NCBI GenBank assembly: GCA_948470475.1
Contig: OX419342.1
Span: 707,701 to 771,700 of the forward strand
Source: Galaxea fascicularis
Taxonomy: Eukaryota; Cnidaria; Anthozoa; Scleractinia; Euphylliidae
Reading direction: 5' to 3'
DNA: 64,000 nucleotides
Shown in pieces: positions 1-12,300 of this stretch; positions within the stretch are counted from its first letter, which is position 1; every line of letters begins with the position of its first letter. The position numbers and the translations under genes are program-made. A model generated the notes under the pieces. The model was not told the origin of the DNA, ran no database searches, and saw only the letters and a program-made list of their open reading frames with translations.

Positions 1-201
1 AGTACAGCCTCTGTCTTAATAGGAATTTAAGCCGGGTAATAATCTTTATCTTGCAGTGTTGTTTCTATTACACGAAACATGACACGCAAATTTTACTCCA
101 CGTGGGAAAAACCGGTTCGCTGTGTTTCTAAAATAAGCTCTGACTGCGGATGTCAATCAAAGGAAATTGGCGTCAGCATGGAAGTGAGGTTGTTATCCGT
201 T

Positions 202-299
202 GGTGCCAGAGGTTTTTTTTCTCGCCACTTCGCGACTCGCCTTCGCGGCTGCGCCGCTCAATTCTGTCGCCTCTAACGAGAGAAAAACCTCTGGCACCC
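202..299. mobile_element. Short fold-back (MITE-like) element
   Basis: The left arm ggtgccagaggttttttt (202 on) is the reverse complement of the right arm ending aaaacctctggcaccc at 299. The spacer is GC-rich (cttcgcgactcgccttcgcg). No coding capacity. Confidence 0.7.
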
Positions 300-895
300 A
301 GGGTAAGAATACGCCTGCACTGCAGGCTAAAGTGAATCTGGTGTTTTACGTTTTGGCAAAAATATTTGCCGTCGTTTGCGAAAGAGCAATGTAAAAAGAC
401 CGCAAATAACGTGAGTGTGTTGTTACGAATTTTCCTTCTCCCGACTTTATTTCGATAACGCTCGTAGTATTTTATTTCCTGTATTTGTAAGTTTAACTAG
501 TTGGAATAATCACGAGAGAGTTACAAAAATGAGAAGATATATTTTGAAATGACGTTTTCTTTGCCCATCGCCATCGTCGTTGAATAAGTTCGTTACTAAA
601 TTTTTACCTCTGACGTTACCATAGACATGAAATTACGTAACTACATGTGTCATATGTACATGTACATTTCTTGTTGATGCTATAATAAATCAAAAGATTT
701 TGTAAATTGAATCTTCAGCTAAATCGAGCTCGGGTAATTCTTTCCTAATGGCTTCTACATTTCTGAGAACTGATGGATCATTTTGCGAACAATAACCCTC
801 ATTTTCCCATTTTTCATTTGTGCGCTTATTGACCAGGGTTTTGAGTGGAAGCGAGGCTAGCGTTGTCTTTAATTTTGTTGATATACAAATGTATA

Positions 896-1048
896 TAGGC
901 CATATTCGTATTCTCGATATTGAACTGGATCTAGCATGAAGTGGAGGTTCCAGGGGGGAATACATTTACATATGAAAAGATTCCCCCGTAAGAGCCTCCA
1001 CTTCATGCTAGATGCAGTTTAATACCGAGAATACGAATATGGCCTATT
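896..1048. mobile_element. Fold-back (MITE-like) element
   Basis: The left arm starts ataggccatattcgtattct and includes ctagcatgaagtggaggttc. The right arm carries the reverse complements, gcctccacttcatgctag and agaatacgaatatggcctat. The arms are about 55-65 bp around a short AT-rich centre, so the whole element is nearly an inverted repeat. Confidence 0.8.
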
Positions 1049-1792
1049 AGCTGACGTAAGAAAACGTGGTTTACAAAGGAAAAGCAGTAAGGTTTGTAGC
1101 ACAACCGCGTGAACTCTATCCTCGCCTCGCCCCGCCCTTGTCACACCTCCAAGAAATTTACTAAAGATGTCGTCCCTTTACCAAGAAGGCAGTGACTTGC
1201 TTTGCAAATGCACAAAACTTACTAGTCACGGATATTCACCAAGTAACTGGAATCAAGCGTCTTGTGGATTTTGATTTATATAACTGCAAATACAGCTTAG
1301 TAAGTGTGTCTTAGGCAAGAGATATGGACAACCTCCAATGGGAAAAAGTGTCATTTCGTATTTGTTTCCTTGATCAAAGCAGTTGGCTGTGTAATACGAA
1401 ATTAGGGAAAGCAAATCTTCTACTTCTATTGCGTGATTGTTTAACTTTTGAAATGAACAGCCCTCTCAAAGTAAGTGTGACATTTCCCAAGGCGACATTA
1501 AATTATATTTTGCATTTAACGTTTTTCACCTGCCTTGGATCTTCCGGTCAGTCAATTAGGCTCAATACCATCTTTTGCTGAAAACGCCAAGATAAAACGA
1601 CGTCGATGTAACTTTTCACGAGATGAGCACTCAAAGAAAAGTGATTGTTTGGTGATACGAAAAATGGTTCGAAAATCAAACTGTGAGATGAACTTGGTAA
1701 TCTTGTAAATTACTTTGTCACGGAGGAAGTAATCTTGCCACTTCTGTCCGTTAGATAAACGGGATGTTTTGTGTTTAAGGCCAAATATCTGT

Positions 1793-4700
1793 TCACGAGG
1801 TTTTAGCTATAATAGAGACAATTACACATACAATTATACAAAATATGGTACCTACGACATCTCTAAAATTCTTCCACCAGTTTTGATTGGCAGACAACTG
1901 ATCGCGTACTTCCTTTACCGAAAGAGCGACATTTTGTAACCTTGACTCAATACCCTCGTTATCACTGCACCGTTCATAGCTTTCTTTACACTGCCTTTGG
2001 TTCAGTTTAGAAAACGCTTCCCCAAGCTTTTGTAGTTTCCTTTTTTCCTTTTCGTTATCACTCCACCGTTCATAGCTTTCTTCCGACTGCCTTTGGTCCA
2101 GTTTAGAAAATGCTTCCTCAAGCTCTTGTAGTTTCTCTTTGGTACACGTGAACTCTTCACGAAGCTGATGCTGCACCCTGTTGCATTTTGGAACTAATAT
2201 TTGCAACTCATTCACTGCATCTCGAAGTTTCTCGTCCCTTTTTTCTAGTTCGTTTAATCTCTCCTCTGTCAAAGCCGTTTGCCGATCACGGAGCTCTTGT
2301 AGACTCTCAACCCGTTTCAGAAAGATTTCCGACAAGTTTGTAATTTTCTTATTAGCGGTGTCCATTTGGGCTTCTAGTTGTTTAATGTTTATCGTGTTGA
2401 CAGAAGACAAGGCCCGAAACTCTTGAAGTTTTTTACACGCCAATTTTAGATGTGACGCTGTGCTTGCTTTTACATGGTCGCCAATGGCTCTCCGTTGAAC
2501 CTTTAACCAAAAAGAAAGAAAGAGAAACAGACAGACAGACAGACAGAAAGGAAGGAAGGAAGGAAGGAAGAACGAAATATCCGTGAGTCTGTGGAAAAGT
2601 ACTGAAATTGATTCTTTCTACAGTGTCACACGCATATGGGAAAAACTTTCCAATTTCTCCGAACAGGAGTCCAACTTACGACTTTCTAGTTTGATGACGA
2701 ATCTCCACCAGCTCAGTGGTACAATACCTCAACTAGTAACTGTAAGGTTATACATTCGACTCCTGTCGGAAAAGTCGCATTTTTATCCGAGTTTGCTTGT
2801 GAAAGAATAGAAAAATTAACCCGTTTTTCGAAAATTCTACTTAGCGCAGGTTACAGTTGTTATGACTCGTGTTATATTGCCCGATTACTCGCTATCATTT
2901 TATCATATTTGAAACTGAGATTTTGTCAGATTCGCTAGCGTGAGAGCTACCGTGCAGTTTTGGGAATAACGTTAAACAAATTGGAATAATCGCGAAATCT
3001 TTGAAAAAGAAAAAAAAGAAAACTGACGAAAAAACTGTAACCGCACTCGTGGACAGAATAAAACCGCAAGTTTTCGATAAATAACTTTTTAAAGTCAGCT
3101 TCTGAGTCTAATGAATACTTTTCATAGAACATCAAAATTTCTGGCCTTTAACAGTTTAAATCCACTGCCATTAAACTCTGTGGACCGGTATTTGGTATTC
3201 TTGACGCGGTTCAACGCCATCGTGAACCGAGAATTAGAAGTGGCCTACTTTACATGCAAGAACAACGAGGAGTTATTTTCAAATAGCCCGGCCCCCCACA
3301 CCCGGGGGCTAGACCGCTTCAAGCAATTCCCCATCCCCGGGGTCAAAGGATTGGACTTGTCCCGGGGGCTGCCCGGGGGAGGGGGGTAAAGGTAGCATTG
3401 AAACGCATAAGGCGCTCACTACCCTGCTTAGAAGCCTGCGCAAAGGCTAGTTGCATGTCAAAAGGAACCCAGTAAAATAATCGACATGACCATCGACATG
3501 TAGAACTGACCCTATCAGATTACTTACCATGACTTTACAACCAATATGAGCAAATGTACAGTCAACCTTGGTGTGAGGACAACTATTCTTAATGTGATCA
3601 TTCATCTAAATAAGAAAAGACAACGGCGTTTCTCTTAAACCAAGTTGTATACTAGACACAAAATTCAACTTTTTTCCTCGTGACGACCCAACAAATACAA
3701 AACGCGAAAGAACTGACTTTTTACTGTTTTGGTGTTTTATCCTTCGGACCTCACAACTCAAGTTCCCGGGAAATGAGTTCGCCAACTTGGACAAACTGAA
3801 TGGAGATTCCTTTCAGGAACATATTAGGCTTTTACTGCGCACTAAAACTGATAAAGCGCTCAAGGATAGATTTTGCTCTATCCTAATTACTACGCGGCCC
3901 AAACCAGCAAACTTGTTATGGACAAGCTGCTCCCAAAAATGGGGGAAGTTACTTTAGAATGTCTGGTTCTGTCAATCTACTTAATTGTAATAGACTAAGG
4001 ACACATAAGGTAAGGGAACTTGACAACATTTGTGAATTACCTTGTCGCGTGGTATGTTGTGTTCGTCACATTTCTGACGACAAGGCACCGGGTATTTCGT
4101 GCAGACGTCATAGTGATCCTATAAATTCAAAACACACGCCCCTCAACAAATCAAGCATTTCTTTTACTTCAACATATCACCTTAAATATTTGTATCAGTA
4201 CATATATTTACCTTTTTCAATCGCCAGACAAAGCATGTTTTACAGTATCGGCATTCAACGTTTCTCATTGGACATTCACTGGTCAAGTGCTTGAGTAAAT
4301 TCTTCTTCAGTGGAGTTATTTTACAGTCCTTATTGGTACACTCAACTTCAATGAACTCGCAAGTAGCTTCATGTGTCTGAAATAGAAATTAGTCATTTCA
4401 ATAGTTCAGTGGAGTTTGCGAAGAAAGCGCGTATTCTGAGACATCACGAAGGCACTCGGTGCGGACAAGCGCAGATTGTCCAAATAATTTACAAAAAAAC
4501 AAACAAAAGAGAACAAACAACAACAACGACAAAGAAACATACTTTAGCGAGGTATTAGCAATATAAAATACGAACCAAGTAGGTTAAGATGATTGAGGCC
4601 AACAAATACAGAAAAGAAAAACTAACCCACATGCTCAAGTCACAGAGGCAGGGTGACAAAAGTAAAAAAAAAATAACAATCACTCCCCACGGAAATGCCC

Positions 4701-7379
4701 CCATTTATCTCCACTCGGTGTATGGTAATTTCAAATTAGGGCCCTTTCACTGCCTTTATAAATGTATGCATGACGAAATATGACATTTAAAAATTGATCT
4801 CGAAAATGACAGCCAGTTTCACCTCAGGGCGAACTCAACAGGGAGCAAAACCTCATAATCAATGAAATTTTCCGCTTGCTGAAAAATTACTTCACAACTT
4901 TACATGAAAATTTATGGCTACTTTAAATCTAATTGAGGAGCTTATGAAAGCTGTGGACCCTTTGTTATTTAAGTCTCACTAAGAATAACTTGTGTACTTA
5001 ACAAAAACAAAGAAATCTGTCACCTCTACATTTCTGAGTTCACCAGTCCATTTACAACCGTTTGACTCATTGGGACATTTCACGATGAAATCCAAAATGG
5101 TTCTCTTAATTGCAACATCAGGATAAATATCCTGTTAGAAAAAGGGAACAAATGTTAACCTAATTTATCTCAAGGTGGTAATTCAACACTGGTGGCTGAA
5201 CTGAACACCATAACACTATAAGTTCTGTGTAGTTGTTTACAAGCTAGGTGATTTCATTGGAGGAAGGCCATATTACAGCACCCCGTGGAAGGCAAAACAA
5301 AGCACATTTCAATCATTTTCACTTGGACTATTCTGTTTTTGCTACACGTGTGACCACAAACTGCTGTAAGTGTTGTAATATATACAACAATTTAAAGCCT
5401 AGACTGCAAGCAGTCCCTCTTTCTTTTAATCGAAGATCTTGTGAGCAAGTGTGAAGCACAAGCAGGCGGAAATTAGGGAGAGTGGAACGCGTCGCAAAGG
5501 GAAAAGGATGCAGTCCCTCTTTCTTTGGCTTGCTCGTGCTTCACACTTGCCGACTTCCGCTTGCCCCAATTTCTGCCCGCTTTTGCTTCGCGCTCGCTCA
5601 CAAGATCTTTGATCAAAAGAAAGAGGAGCTGCTCACAGTCTAATTAAAGCGATGGGCCTATTATACACCCTTCACTGATGTAATCAATGTAAGTCTTGGT
5701 GGGTGGTGTTTTGTGTGATCATCTTAGTGACTAGTGAAGTGATAATAAAATTCCTTTGTAGTATTAATACTTACCTCATAGTCTGAAATGTCAGTTGTCT
5801 CCTCCCCCGTCCCAAGGGGGTGCCCCACGTGGGTTAGGGGGAGGGAATGGCAGACATTTCAGACTACTTACCTTGAAGATAACACTAGAAGAAAGCAAAA
5901 ATTCAAACTCAGGTATTGACAAAAATTAGGGTTTTCTATAAGGGAGACACAATTGTTTACCAGTTTAATAGAACTGTAAATTACATACTGTTGGATTGTG
6001 CTCATCAAGGGTACGGCGGTCAATGGGACATTTCCTCCTCCTAAAAATCAGACCAACTAATCAGACCATACATGATTGCATAACAGATATTGTATCCTCT
6101 CATTCTCAAGATGAATCCAAATCTGGAGAACCCCACCCTGCTACGGTGCATCCTTTCTCAACTGTGCAAAAGTTACAATTTTTTCCTTACTGTTATCACA
6201 TAGACTGTTGGATTGACTTGTTTAAAGAATGAGAACTTCCTATTGTCATATGTCAACACTACATTTTTTCAAACCCATTTATTGCAATTCTTTACCACTA
6301 CAAGACCTTCTTCTTCAACCCAGAGTCTCGATTCTCAGTTCTGGTTACTCTGATCTTTGCTAAGATATGAGATTACCATTACTGTTACACTGTTTACACA
6401 GAATAAAATACAAACAATTCCACTGAACTGGAAGCAAGGCTTAAGGGATAAACACAGTCTAAAAACTGAAACCATCTTGGTCACCTAAAAAACTTTCTGT
6501 ATTTTGGCTCCAAAATACAAAACTTACTATAAGAGAAATCCACTACCTTAGTGATCTTTGCTTCAACTAACCAGCAGCCTATTTTCCTTAACAGAGTTTG
6601 TTTTGCCAAAAGGTCTAGAAAGAAGTAGATATGTTGCGATTTTTAAAACAACACAACGTTTTTTAAAAACATGTTTCGACAGAGTCTTCTGTCATCTTCA
6701 GTTAAATTACAAAGTACAGAGTTCATTTTAAGGAATTCCGCTCAGTTGTAAGATGTCGCCTGTTCTTCCGATTGAACCTTAAAGCAAAAATTATAGAGAA
6801 ACCTTAGCATGGTCTGCTGTCTATAGGTTCCGCTTCCCCGAGTAACACAAGAAGGTGAATCTAGGCAGTGGCTCAATTTGTACATGTTTTGAATGTTTTA
6901 CACCATTTCTTTGCACATGACCCTTTCTAAACCTGCTTTGGCTTCTGATTAATTATCAAATGAAGCAGGGGGTAACACACGTAAATTAAGTTCATAAACT
7001 GACTCAATAACATTCGGTAGAGCCCCATACATTAATTACACATGCCTTTTGGGACTCAAACTCTATTCGTTTTCGAAACAGGGTTAGTATGACGGTGACA
7101 CATGTATAATTTATCATGCATCTTTCCCACAAGACGGCTTTACCTTTTCAAAGACTTCTCCAGACACTCTTTGCAGAATCTGTGGCCACATTTAGTCTGC
7201 ACTGGTTCACGCATGGGACATTCACATATCGGACAAGAATATTCAGCCTGTAATTCACCGACAAAGGTGTACTCATAGCCGGGCATGATTACATGTAGTT
7301 CACAGATTAGTTGGCCTTCAACAGTTTGGACACGCCAACGATGGCCAGCGGTGCTACAAGCGGTGAATAATCTCTCCAT
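1793..7379 (-). CDS. TRAF-like RING/zinc-finger protein with C-terminal membrane anchor (TRAF-A)
   Basis: Seven exons are read on the minus strand: 7379-7144, 6040-5989, 5131-5024, 4376-4212, 4118-4041, 3605-3528 and 2500-1793. All have GT-AG borders and compatible phases, giving 474 aa. The RING finger starts at Cys49 (CPICECPM, then CGHRFCKEC) and is completed by CPID in exon 2. TRAF-type zinc fingers span roughly residues 90-240 with regular Cys/His pairs. The last exon encodes a long coiled coil, then WWKNFRDVVG and a hydrophobic run of about 18 residues ending 4-5 residues before the stop, which looks like a tail anchor. No MATH/TRAF-C domain follows. Family knowledge suggests a RING E3 or adaptor in TNF/TLR-type signalling; membrane location is inferred from the anchor. 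The start could instead be Met32 (7286), which gives an N-terminus closer to its neighbour TRAF-B. Confidence 0.82.
1955..2124 (-). repeat. Tandem duplication inside the TRAF-A coiled coil
   Basis: Two adjacent copies of about 37 codons encode near-identical segments: EEAFSKLDQRQSEESYERWS followed by GEAFSKLNQRQCKESYERCS, each followed by DNE. The DNA copies are also close, with repeated ttcatagctttct and ctgcctttgg blocks on the plus strand. This is a recent in-frame duplication that lengthens the coiled coil. Confidence 0.75.
2526..2571. repeat. Simple repeat (ACAG)n(GGAA)n
   Basis: Short tetranucleotide runs, first acag then ggaa, lie in the last intron of TRAF-A, about 25 bp upstream of its final exon in the direction of transcription. 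Confidence 0.9.
3285..3390. repeat. GC-rich CCCGGGG-containing repeat in a TRAF-A intron
   Basis: This compact C/G-rich block has repeated cccgggg units (acacccgggggct, atccccggggtc, tcccgggggctgcccggggg). Its composition differs sharply from the AT-rich surroundings, suggesting an inserted repeat. Confidence 0.45.
5399..5643. mobile_element. Fold-back MITE, GCAGTCCCTC family, copy 1
   Basis: The left end ctagactgcaagcagtccct and the right end ggagctgctcacagtctaat are inverted copies. Inner blocks also pair (aagatcttgtgagcaagtg with gctcacaagatctttg), and a direct internal copy of cagtccctctttcttt lies at 5510-5525. It sits in the intron between TRAF-A exons 2 and 3. The same terminal sequence occurs at 13.5 kb. 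Confidence 0.75.
5779..5868. repeat. Hairpin with TAGTCTGAAATGTC arms
   Basis: tagtctgaaatgtc at the left and gacatttcagacta at the right are exact inverted copies enclosing C-rich and G-rich strands that also pair (tcctcccccgt with gggggaggg). It lies in the intron after TRAF-A exon 2. Confidence 0.75.
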
Positions 7380-7528
7380 AATTTCAAGCGCAGAGCGCAG
7401 AGTTTCTCAGCTCTGGCTGAAGATGAGATGCATTCCGTTGTGGAAGGAATTTTGTTTCAAGGTTCACTTCTTTTGACTCAAGTTTGACTTAAGCTTCTTA
7501 TTTACATGTGCTCGAATTACGTGTGCTC

Positions 7529-8063
7529 TAGGGGTCTGCCGGATTATGCCGGCATAATGTTGAGCATATACATAATACTATATCTGGAGCATCAGGCATA
7601 ATGCTGGCATAATACTTATATTTTTGGAGCACAATGCCTCTGTTTCTGAAAACTGTGAGAGGTGTATGCAAATTTTGCCAGCAACTCGCTCTAGAATGTA
7701 CATTTTTTGATAAAGGTACATGGAAGTGTTATAATAAAGCAATAACTCTCGAAAAACTTTGTAGTTTGTAACTTACTTTTCATCAAATGCAGGTTCATTG
7801 GAGAAAGACGTATAGTAAGCCTTTCAATGCCTCACAATTTTCGACCTTTCGCTTGCTCATCAAATGTTTAACTGAATAATTATTTTCTAATAATTCTTTC
7901 GAAAATGAAAGACTAAGGGGGGGGGGGAAGTGTCATTTTAGTCCGGCATAATTTGAGCAGAATACCTCCAGTCGAGCATAATTTTGAGCATAATACCCTA
8001 GTTTCACGGGTGACGCCCGAAAGCATAATACTCTATTTTTCGAGCATAATCCGGCAGACCCTA
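7529..8063. mobile_element. MITE with about 20-bp terminal inverted repeats between the divergent TRAF genes
   Basis: The left end taggggtctgccggattatg and the right end cataatccggcagaccct form terminal inverted repeats. The interior is rich in dispersed gcataat/attatgc words (for example at 7552, 7600, 7946, 7976, 8021) and has a G run at 7918. There is no transposase reading frame. The element occupies about a quarter of the roughly 2-kb space between the TRAF start codons. Confidence 0.8.
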
Positions 8064-9367
8064 ATTTGCTCCAACGCAACTTGCAACAAAAATTTTTCTA
8101 CAACACTGTGAATTGCGCAAACCCATGACATCGAGATAACTTCTGTCTTTGTGACATGAGAGAGCGGTGAACATTTTCTCTCTTTTGAAAGAATATATAT
8201 ATTTCTCATTTATATCGCAAAAAAAGATGATAAATTCTCGGTTAGGGGGGTTCAGGGGTATGCCCTCCCGAGAAACTTTCTAAATTTATGTTCTCTTAAG
8301 AGCTATTTGCTGCATTTTGACATCATATACGAGTTATACAATGTACATATGCCTGAGTCTGGACAACTCGCAGTGTTTTCTGGCAAGAGATTACACGGAT
8401 CGCCCAAAAAACGCTTTACGGATGGCAATTTTCTCTCCAGGTTTTAGAATTTTATACAATATTGGGAGAGCTGGAGGCAAGGCGTCAACTCGGGAGGGTT
8501 GGAATCTCTGCTTTTAGCAGTCTTACCATGCGTCGTATACCCCATTTACCGGCTAGACTTCACTCTGGAGGTACTTGCTGGTGCAGGACTCACTTCTCAA
8601 AGGCGAAATTAAACTAAATATGGCGTCTCTTATAACCGAATCGTGACACTGATTACTAGATTGAGAAACAAAACAATACTGAACATAAAACACGGATTTT
8701 AATGGCAACCGCCATACTTCCTACCAACCAAATGTGAGTTCAGTTAGCACAATTCGGCTTCGACACCACGTCCTCTTTCTTTTCAACAGGGGCGATCGTA
8801 ATAAATAATGAACTGGGTGGAGTGGGCTTAAGCATCAAATTTTGAAACAAAGTTAATCACTATTTCATGTCGGGTTGGTGCGGAACTCTGGTTACACTTG
8901 TTCCATTCGTTTTTTATTTATTCATTCGGTTTTGGTAAATGTGAACAAATAAAACTCGTATTCATTCCATTCAGTTTTGCGTTGGTTTGTCCCTTTTTCC
9001 TATCTTTTGTACCCTTTCCTTTGCACCTACCTCCTCTGGTTAGGTTAGGCCCTTTTGCGAGATCCCATGCATCTCCCGCCTGTACTTTTCGTTATTATTG
9101 TCTTGTGTGCTTTACTTGCTGCTCCCTTTTGACTTTGCGCTTTTTCGCCCGTGTGTAATTTCCCGATCTTCGCCCGGGTTTTCTAATGGACCGGTCCCTC
9201 TGACAAGATGGGCATTCATTTAGAACAGATCATGTCACGCTAGTGTAATTCTATGCACAGTCATTCCATAATAGAAATATGACACGGAAGTCTTTTTTTC
9301 AGTTTCGGTTGAGATCACGCGTGTACAGTGGTTCCCGATGAATTCGCTTTGAGATTGCCAACTTAAA
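8064..9367. promoter_or_regulatory. Intergenic DNA between the divergent TRAF genes, probable promoter region of TRAF-B
   Basis: No exon is supported. Its position upstream of the TRAF-B ATG (9368) makes it the likely location of the 5' UTR and promoter. No specific motif could be assigned, and the 8898-9158 frame is low-complexity and not a credible gene. Confidence 0.4.
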
Positions 9368-12300
9368 ATGTCATCGTCTGTTAATTTACCTGAACTAGGT
9401 GGGCATGATTATGAATTTATCACCAAAGTTCCTGACGACTGGGAGTGCCTGATATGTCATCTAACAATGAAGGATCCCGTGCAAATTGTAGGATGTGGCC
9501 ACAGGATTTGTAACATCTGCATGGAGTCCCTCTTGAGGTATAAATGAATTCGAAAACTGATATATTGAGGGAGTTTCGCTTGGTCGATCAGGGAAAATAC
9601 CCGCTTTGTGATCAGTATTTATTAGGCGAACCTTTTCCATTAAACGAGGAGCCAAAGCATGTCGAATGGCTGTTGTTTTAAGTGAACCCGTTGTTAATCA
9701 GTGAACCGTTTTTAACCAGGGTGCAGCTATTTCCGCCCTTAGTCTGTGCATGGACAGCGTATCAATTCAAAGCTATTGAACTATTAAGGACTCAGTGATT
9801 TCATGGTGGAATAAACTACTCAACTGCGCTTAAGATTATTTAAACCAAACCTTTGGGCTTCATCTTGTTGGACACTCTTCAACTCAGATTATACATTAAA
9901 TGTAGTTAAGAAGGGCATTTAGCTACCATAACTGAGTCATTAAAATAGATTTTTTTTTGTATGTTAAACCACTTTAAATGTTTGAGCCCTTCAGAAATGT
10001 GGTCATATGTTTTTAGTCCAAGGACTCTACTTGCTGCATAGTTCTGCCACTAGAACTGAAGTTTGATTTTAATTACAAAATTGAATATAGTTTGAATTAT
10101 TGAAATCAGCGAAAATTGATTGCATCTGAAATCGGAAGTCTTAGATTTAATCTCTCTGGTCATCTTAACTTCGCCGTTTTGTTATCATCAAGTGGCATAA
10201 AGCGAAGCAAGTCCTTTCTTAATTCTTGAATCCTAATTAGAAATCTTTGTTTACTTTGCGTCCCACTCGCGTTTTTGTAATTAATGTATGAATGGTATAT
10301 TTCGTGTAACAGGGTCATTTTTCACAATCCCGACCCTTAACGCATTCCGCGAAGTACAAACCAGACAAATTCTGGATGCAACTTTTAAATGTTATTTCGA
10401 CGATTATTTTGCTCAGGCGACCTTCACCAACGTGTCCAGCTGACCGACAGCCCTTGTCACGCGAGAAGGTATGGATTTTAAAAATCACGCAATCGTTTGT
10501 AACGCATTCCCATCTCTAGTGCCGGTAAAGAAAGGTCGTACTAAAAAGAATATTGTCTAGGATCCGATGTGAAGAGACCTAACTTAAAGCAAGTCGATAA
10601 GGAGTGAAGTTTTTAAAAAAGCTGTGAGACTTCGTTGATGGAGGGGGAGAAGGTGAAAATGAATAGCTAATATTAGTAATAATCAAAGATAGTTGCTTTC
10701 TAATTTAAAACAACCTTACAACGGATCCCTGATTTGCCAGTCTCCTTCGCAGACGCAATCTTTCGTCCCCAACGAGGAAAGATTGCGTCACGAGCCAAAA
10801 GAGCGTCTGCGAAGGAGACTACTGATTTGCAGACAAACTGATCTGACAAGAGGATCGAGACACAACCGAATCGAGATACTCTCCTCGTCCGTCACTTGCA
10901 AATCGACTCTCCCTCCGCCTCCACCAAATCAACCCATACTTTCGTGCTTTAGAAACTTGCTCTCTTCTCAGCAAAGTTTACTGTTGGTAGATTTTTCCAG
11001 ATGCCGCTTGTCACCGTCAAATTCTGGATCTTACTGTAAAGTGCTCGTATTTTGAATGCCCATGGACGGGAGAATTGCGTGAAGTGGAGGTAAGTCTGCA
11101 GAATTACCTTCTTTGACTGTGTTACTTAGAGCTATGAGGGCGCCTTGAATTATCTGGAGTCAAAGTACTACAGTTAAGTTATTTAATTACACAGATCGGT
11201 GTAAGGTCGATTGGCCTCTAAACTAACTCACTGGTTTTAATTTCTTTAAAGAAACACCAGACAAGTTGTTTGTTCATGGTGGTCCAGTGTCCCAACTCTG
11301 GCTGTAAAGAGCAACTCACCAAACAAGACTTGAAAATTCATGTGACATTTGAATGCTCTTGGAGGAAAACAAACTGCGACTTTTGCAAATTGTCACACAT
11401 TTACAATCAAAAACAAGTAAGTGAACCTTGTTCATTGGACGTTATCATTGATCTCCGTCACCGTCATCATCATCATCATCATCATCATCATCACCCCTTC
11501 CCTTACCAACAACACTATTGCTATTACTACTATTAATACTGTTCTACTGACCACCTTTTTCTGATTGTTCCGTCTTACCTTCCTGTCTCGACTTTATTAT
11601 TGCGATAGCTTTTACTATAACAAATAGTACTATTTCTATTATTGTTGTTGTGTTAAACATGATAAATAAAGGCCACGCCAATTTTAACACCATAGGCTTT
11701 TGACTCACGTGCTCGTATAGACTAACTTTCAACTGTTTTGCCATAGAGCCATCTTGCTGCTTGTACAAAGTTCCCTTTGAAGTGCACCAAGTGTGGTTTG
11801 AGGGACATTCCACGAGAAAAGGTTTGTTTCATTTTAAAGGCTGATTTCTCTTTAAACACCGTCAGCCAACCGCGTTTTATGCAAGAGACTCCTACCATAA
11901 TTATCAATCATTCATTTGTTATCTTCTTGTTGACAGCTGAAGTCTCATATCCATGACGAATGTACTAAAACCGAGGTTGAATGTGAATACAAGAACGTTG
12001 GATGCAAAGCAGTGGTGAGAGCTATAATTTTAATGTCCGTATGATCTACTTTCAGAAGTGCTCGTTAATGATCAACGCTTTTCTTGTTATTCTCTTACGT
12101 AACTCTCTTTGAAGAGTTTGGGTTTTGAAAGTGGCCGTTCCCGCAAAAGTATCTGTTCATTTGGACAGGAGAGTGCCACGTAGATTTGTTCTTGTTTTTA
12201 GAACAACGCCGATAGCAAACCTGATCCATCCTACTTCTAGTTGTTTAAGGGCACTTACCATTTGTCGGAACTGGCCAGCCAGACCAGTCCATTTGTAAAG

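Larger units (their letters stand above)
1..1792. other. Region downstream of TRAF-A with no recognised gene
   Basis: No protein-coding exon is supported here. The stretch contains two fold-back elements, near 202-299 and 896-1048, listed separately. The longest minus-strand reading frame (690-965) runs through the second fold-back and is not credible as a gene. Confidence 0.6.

Noticed and set aside
690..965. 91-codon minus-strand frame
   Set aside because: Its start lies within the inverted-repeat element at 896-1048 and there is no domain or splice support.
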